Origin: Nitrospira sp. UBA5699
Lineage (GTDB): Bacteria; Nitrospirota; Nitrospiria; Nitrospirales; Nitrospiraceae
Assembly: GCA_002420105.1 (NCBI GenBank)
Contig: DIHJ01000084.1
Location: forward strand, 1-16,124
DNA: 16,124 nt
Direction of reading: 5' to 3'
Shown here: positions 14,124 through 16,124 of the stretch, piece after piece
Position numbering within the stretch: the stretch's first letter is position 1
Layout: every line of letters begins with the position of its first letter
Position numbers and translations under genes: made by a program
The notes under the pieces: generated by a model
Seen by the model: the letters and a program-made list of their open reading frames with translations, nothing else
The model's database searches: none
Told to the model about the DNA's origin: nothing

Positions 14124-14210
14124 ATGGACTTTGCCATCATCCTGATCGTGGGTAACACCCTCTTGGCCGTCTTCATCTACCTGGTGGTGACGCGGATCTG
14201 GCAGGACTAG
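14124..14210 (+). CDS. 28-residue single-span membrane microprotein
   Basis: MDFAIILIVGNTLLAVFIYL is the first part of this 28-residue product, which is one hydrophobic helix with the charged end RIWQD. The acidic N-terminus and the charged C-terminus suggest a single transmembrane span. The unusually good Shine-Dalgarno AAAGGAGGAG at 14111-14120 with 3 nt to the ATG strongly supports translation. A longer in-frame reading from 13947 exists, but its N-terminal part is not protein-like. The size resembles KdpF and CydX-type accessory subunits, but no partner operon is adjacent, so that is only an analogy. A 9-bp hairpin follows directly after the stop codon. Confidence 0.65.
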   Translation: MDFAIILIVGNTLLAVFIYLVVTRIWQD

Positions 14211-14212
14211 AG

Positions 14213-14233
14213 CGGGAAACGTCCCGTTTCCCG
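14213..14233 (+). terminator. Hairpin after the microprotein gene
   Basis: CGGGAAACG (14213-14221) and CGTTTCCCG (14225-14233) form a perfect 9-bp stem with a TCC loop, starting 2 nt after the stop codon. No T-tract follows. Confidence 0.5.
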
Positions 14234-14236
14234 AAT

Positions 14237-14441
14237 GATGAATTTGGAATGTGGAATGGCATCGGAGGAGTTCCGTGTTCTGAGTTCTGGATTGTTGGGC
14301 AGGTCCGGTGACGTGGGATTGGGAATTTGGAATGAGGAAGGGCGGAGAGGAAGTGCCGAGTCTTGAGTTGCAGCCCCGCGGGATCCATCGGCGGTCCGAC
14401 CCGGACAACTCAGAACCCGGAACTCATAACTCAGAACTGCT
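14237..14441. repeat. Degenerate heptameric repeat arrays in mixed orientation
   Basis: Arrays with strict 7-bp steps: GATGAAT, TTGGAAT, GTGGAAT from 14237; GAGTTCC, GTGTTCT, GAGTTCT from 14268; ATTGGGA, ATTTGGA, ATGAGGA from 14318; and AACTCAG, AACCCGG, AACTCAT, AACTCAG, AACTGCT from 14407. GTTCTGAGTT at 14277-14286 is the perfect inverse of AACTCAGAAC at 14428-14437. No gene overlaps them. Confidence 0.75.
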
Positions 14442-14639
14442 TCGTGCTTACCGGTGTGGTGTGGAGCCGACCAGGGGGAACGGTTGCCAAGCGACAGCCG
14501 ACGCCCCATCGGATTCTGGCGCTGACCCTGCCAAGAACCGACCGGTCGCCTCGACGCCAACCAGGCCGCGCTTCCACCCATCACTGGCGGCGCGGCCTCC
14601 CTATTCAACTTCGTAGTGTGAACAATCCGGCGTAGGGAA
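14442..14639. other. Non-coding remainder between heptamer arrays and vapC
   Basis: About 200 bp with no gene, RNA or clear repeat that I can support. It is downstream of vapC and may contain its 3' untranslated region. Confidence 0.5.
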
Positions 14640-15038
14640 CTATGTGAGGGGGACGTGGTGAACGAGGACTTGCGCGACGTGCTTGAAATGAGCATCGGTG
14701 GTCAGAATAGTCAGGCCATACTGCATGGCGCTGGCGGCGATCCAGAGGTCGTTGGTGGGAATCGGCCGACCGATGGCCCAGAGCGCATTCAAGATGACGG
14801 CATAACGCTCAGCCGTTTCCTCATCCATCACGACCACCTGGACACGCGGAGAAGCAAGAAATTGCTTGAGAGTTTTCTTGTTCTTGTCCGAATGCCGGCC
14901 ATGTTGAAACCCGGCCTGCAGTTCGCCCAGGACGATCGGATTGACGGAAATCGAATCCGCCGATTGAAGGGCTTCTTTGATTTCCTGATTCCCGCGCATG
15001 AACGAGGAATAAGCGGACGTGTCCAGGAGGATTCGCAT
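14640..15038 (-). CDS. vapC: VapC-type PIN-domain toxin
   Basis: VapC toxins are Mg-dependent ribonucleases that cut tRNA or rRNA and are held inactive by VapB. The 132-residue product has PIN-domain length and all four acidic residues: D6 (LLDTSAYSSFMRG), E39 (VLGELQAGF), D97 (TNDLWIAASA) and D115 (TTDAHFKHV), in the family order. I start at the ATG whose first base overlaps the last base of the vapB stop codon (TAATG), which couples the two; an ATG 9 nt upstream is possible. The nuclease core looks intact, so the toxin is probably functional. Confidence 0.93.
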   Translation of the reverse strand: MRILLDTSAYSSFMRGNQEIKEALQSADSISVNPIVLGELQAGFQHGRHSDKNKKTLKQFLASPRVQVVVMDEETAERYAVILNALWAIGRPIPTNDLWIAASAMQYGLTILTTDAHFKHVAQVLVHHVPLT

Positions 15039-15295
15039 TATTTCCACAAGTCCAAATCAATCGCCCGTTGCTTCGCGAGTGCCTGGTCGAACGCGTCGGC
15101 CGCATCCTTGGTCCACGCTCCACAGAGGTCGTCAAGATCATGATACACATCGGCCCGTTTCGTCGCGGCCTGAGTCAGATGCTCTTCGAGTAGACCGATG
15201 ACGGCCTTATTCACACTCACGCGTTTGCGCCGGGCTCTCTGACGAATGGTCTTGTCGAGATCGGAGGGAATGTTCCTGAGCGTAATGGCTTTCAC
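15038..15295 (-). CDS. vapB: VapB-type antitoxin
   Basis: The 85-residue antitoxin begins with a ribbon-helix-helix DNA-binding domain (KAITLRNIPSDLDKTIRQRARRKRVSVNKAVIGLLEEHL), followed by an acidic, Trp-ended tail (DAADAFDQALAKQRAIDLDLWK) typical of the toxin-neutralising part. I choose GTG 15295 because AAGGAG at 15302-15307 is 6 nt upstream. ATG 15313 lies inside the inverted-repeat operator and has no ribosome-binding site. The pair would repress its own promoter. The gene overlaps vapC by 1 nt. Confidence 0.88.
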   Translation of the reverse strand: MKAITLRNIPSDLDKTIRQRARRKRVSVNKAVIGLLEEHLTQAATKRADVYHDLDDLCGAWTKDAADAFDQALAKQRAIDLDLWK

Positions 15296-15308
15296 CGGCT
15301 TCTCCTTA

Positions 15309-15337
15309 TGCATCGCGGAATGCATCATCGCGATGCA
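15309..15337. promoter_or_regulatory. Inverted-repeat operator of vapBC
   Basis: TGCATCGCG (15309-15317) and CGCGATGCA (15329-15337) are a perfect 9-bp inverted repeat around an 11-bp centre that itself contains ATGCAT. It lies just downstream of the vapBC -10 box, the usual place for autorepression by the VapBC complex. Confidence 0.65.
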
Positions 15338-15340
15338 GGA

Positions 15341-15369
15341 ATTGTAGCAGGAGGAACAGCGGTTCGCAA
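15341..15369 (-). promoter_or_regulatory. vapBC promoter
   Basis: On the minus strand TTGCGA (15369-15364) and TACAAT (15346-15341) are 17 bp apart. Initiation near 15334 falls inside the inverted repeat. Confidence 0.65.
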
Positions 15370-15382
15370 ATGACAGTGGCAA

Positions 15383-15683
15383 GAACGATCGTGGCGAGGG
15401 GAGTACGGTTCGGCGGGCCGGAATTTCATTCCGTCCCCCTCAACGGTTGGCCCCTAGATATTGTGGAACCGGCGCAATAGCACGTATTTCGGCCGGCCGA
15501 CCCTATGCGAAAGGGTTATTGCGGGAAACCACGAATCGGCATAGCCAGGCAACCGTACAAGGAACCATCGGCCTGCGTTGCCTCGTATCGAGATAACGAA
15601 GGGGCGTGCCGGACATGGGACTTCAGTTTCACCCGGACAGTGTTTCCCCTCCTCCGTCACAGGCCAAGCCAAATCCAGGTGGC
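15383..15683. other. 301-bp gap with consecutive potential hairpins
   Basis: No gene is supported. Possible structures: CGGAAT/ATTCCG at 15419-15433; a 12-bp palindrome TCGGCCGGCCGA at 15489-15500; ACCC/GGGT around a GCGAAA-containing loop from about 15500; AGGCAAC (15547-15553) with GTTGCCT (15577-15583); and TCGTATC/GATAACGA at 15583-15599. It precedes the secreted-protein gene and could be a structured leader. I matched no known riboswitch. Confidence 0.35.
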
Positions 15684-16124
15684 ATGTCCAGTGCGAATGA
15701 CAAAATGGCTCCTGGCACCGCATCAAACTCTGGGCCAAAGTTACTGCCGCCCTTTATGACCATCCCTATCATGCTGTTCCTGATCCTCATTCAGTCAGTC
15801 GCCCCGCCCCAGTTTGCATACGCGCTGCAGGCAGGGGGAGTTGAGATCGGTGATCTGGAGACCGGATCGGTCGTCGGCCAGCCATTTCGTGATATCGACA
15901 TACCTGTCTTACCCATGACGCTATTGGGATTCGAGGTAACCCAGGCGATTCAGGGAATGAATCCCTCAAACCCGTTGGACCCGCAGACCAATAACACGGT
16001 GAAATTGGTTGCCGGCAAGAAGACCGTTGTAAGAGCCTTGAGTTCTAGCTCCAAGTGCAACACTGCCAGCCCCGATGGGCAAGGGTGTTGCCATGCAGAC
16101 AAGATCATACCGACACTTGACTGC
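15684..16124 (+). CDS. Start of a secreted protein (3' end outside window)
   Basis: An open frame of 147 codons runs to the last base of the window. It contains a signal peptide: MTIPIMLFLILIQSVAPPQF and then AYA as a likely cleavage site. The mature part has FEVTQAIQGMN and VKLVAGKKTVVRAL, a pairing I associate with large exported bacterial proteins with repeated beta domains (TQAIQ ... LVAGKxTxVR), followed by four cysteines within about 25 residues. I start at ATG 15684, with AGGTGG upstream, though this gives a 24-residue extension before the hydrophobic core; ATG 15756 is the alternative and would make a more typical signal peptide. Function is unknown. Confidence 0.7.
   Translation, partial: MSSANDKMAPGTASNSGPKLLPPFMTIPIMLFLILIQSVAPPQFAYALQAGGVEIGDLETGSVVGQPFRDIDIPVLPMTLLGFEVTQAIQGMNPSNPLDPQTNNTVKLVAGKKTVVRALSSSSKCNTASPDGQGCCHADKIIPTLDC

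Noticed and set aside
14237..14441. CRISPR array
   Set aside because: Repeat units are only 7 bp and directly adjacent, without spacers of constant length and without cas genes.
15500..15600. c-di-GMP-I riboswitch
   Set aside because: Only a partial resemblance at the 3' side. The 5' GCAAACC and ACGCAAAGCC elements are absent.
15505..15759. 84-codon plus-strand frame
   Set aside because: It has no ribosome-binding site, unusual composition, and overlaps the secreted-protein start in a different frame.

Overview
The window reads as a high-GC bacterial chromosome segment, most likely from a Nitrospira-like organism (phylum Nitrospirota). That placement is an impression from gene content: recA with cinA and thpR, a HemQ/ChdC-type chlorite dismutase-family protein, and several Nitrospira-style hypothetical proteins. 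No rRNA or other marker confirms it. There are no tRNA or rRNA genes, no CRISPR array and no insertion sequence. Coding density is high up to about 13.77 kb. After that it drops, and the right end looks like an accessory region.

Layout. 1-4265: the 5' part of recA (minus), a small secreted protein (minus), a plus-strand response regulator with REC and HD-GYP domains, a 327-bp non-coding gap carrying two copies of a 31-bp palindromic repeat, then thpR and cinA (minus, ATGA-coupled). cinA-thpR-recA is a common bacterial gene order; here the regulator and the repeat gap split it. 4271-5733: a secreted protein diverges from the chlorite dismutase-family gene across a compact double promoter. 5745-8531: a strong hairpin, a polytopic membrane protein, a 70-codon plus 399-codon pair of unknown function, and a secreted OB-fold-like protein. 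8623-9495: an SDR oxidoreductase facing a Ppx/GppA-HD phosphatase. 9661-12639: that phosphatase overlaps two tandem thymidylate-kinase-like genes, the second with Arg at the Walker A lysine. 12636-13766: a ferritin-like diiron protein and SixA form a minus-strand operon whose end overlaps the end of the kinase pair. 13767-16124: sparse DNA with a 28-codon membrane microprotein, heptameric tandem repeats, a VapBC toxin-antitoxin pair with a visible promoter and operator, a possibly structured leader, and the start of a secreted protein cut by the window edge.

Two cross-cutting signals stand out. First, several genes without a Shine-Dalgarno sequence have a -10-like hexamer about 6-10 bases before the start codon, which suggests leaderless mRNAs; genes with a good Shine-Dalgarno (recA, the chlorite dismutase-family gene, vapB, the microprotein) do not show this. 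Second, intergenic regions repeatedly hold degenerate 6-7 bp tandem arrays, often in inverted orientation. The most promising functional module is the Ppx/GppA-HD phosphatase with the paired kinases, with SixA next door. It suggests a phosphate, polyphosphate or nucleotide function but has no assigned substrate.
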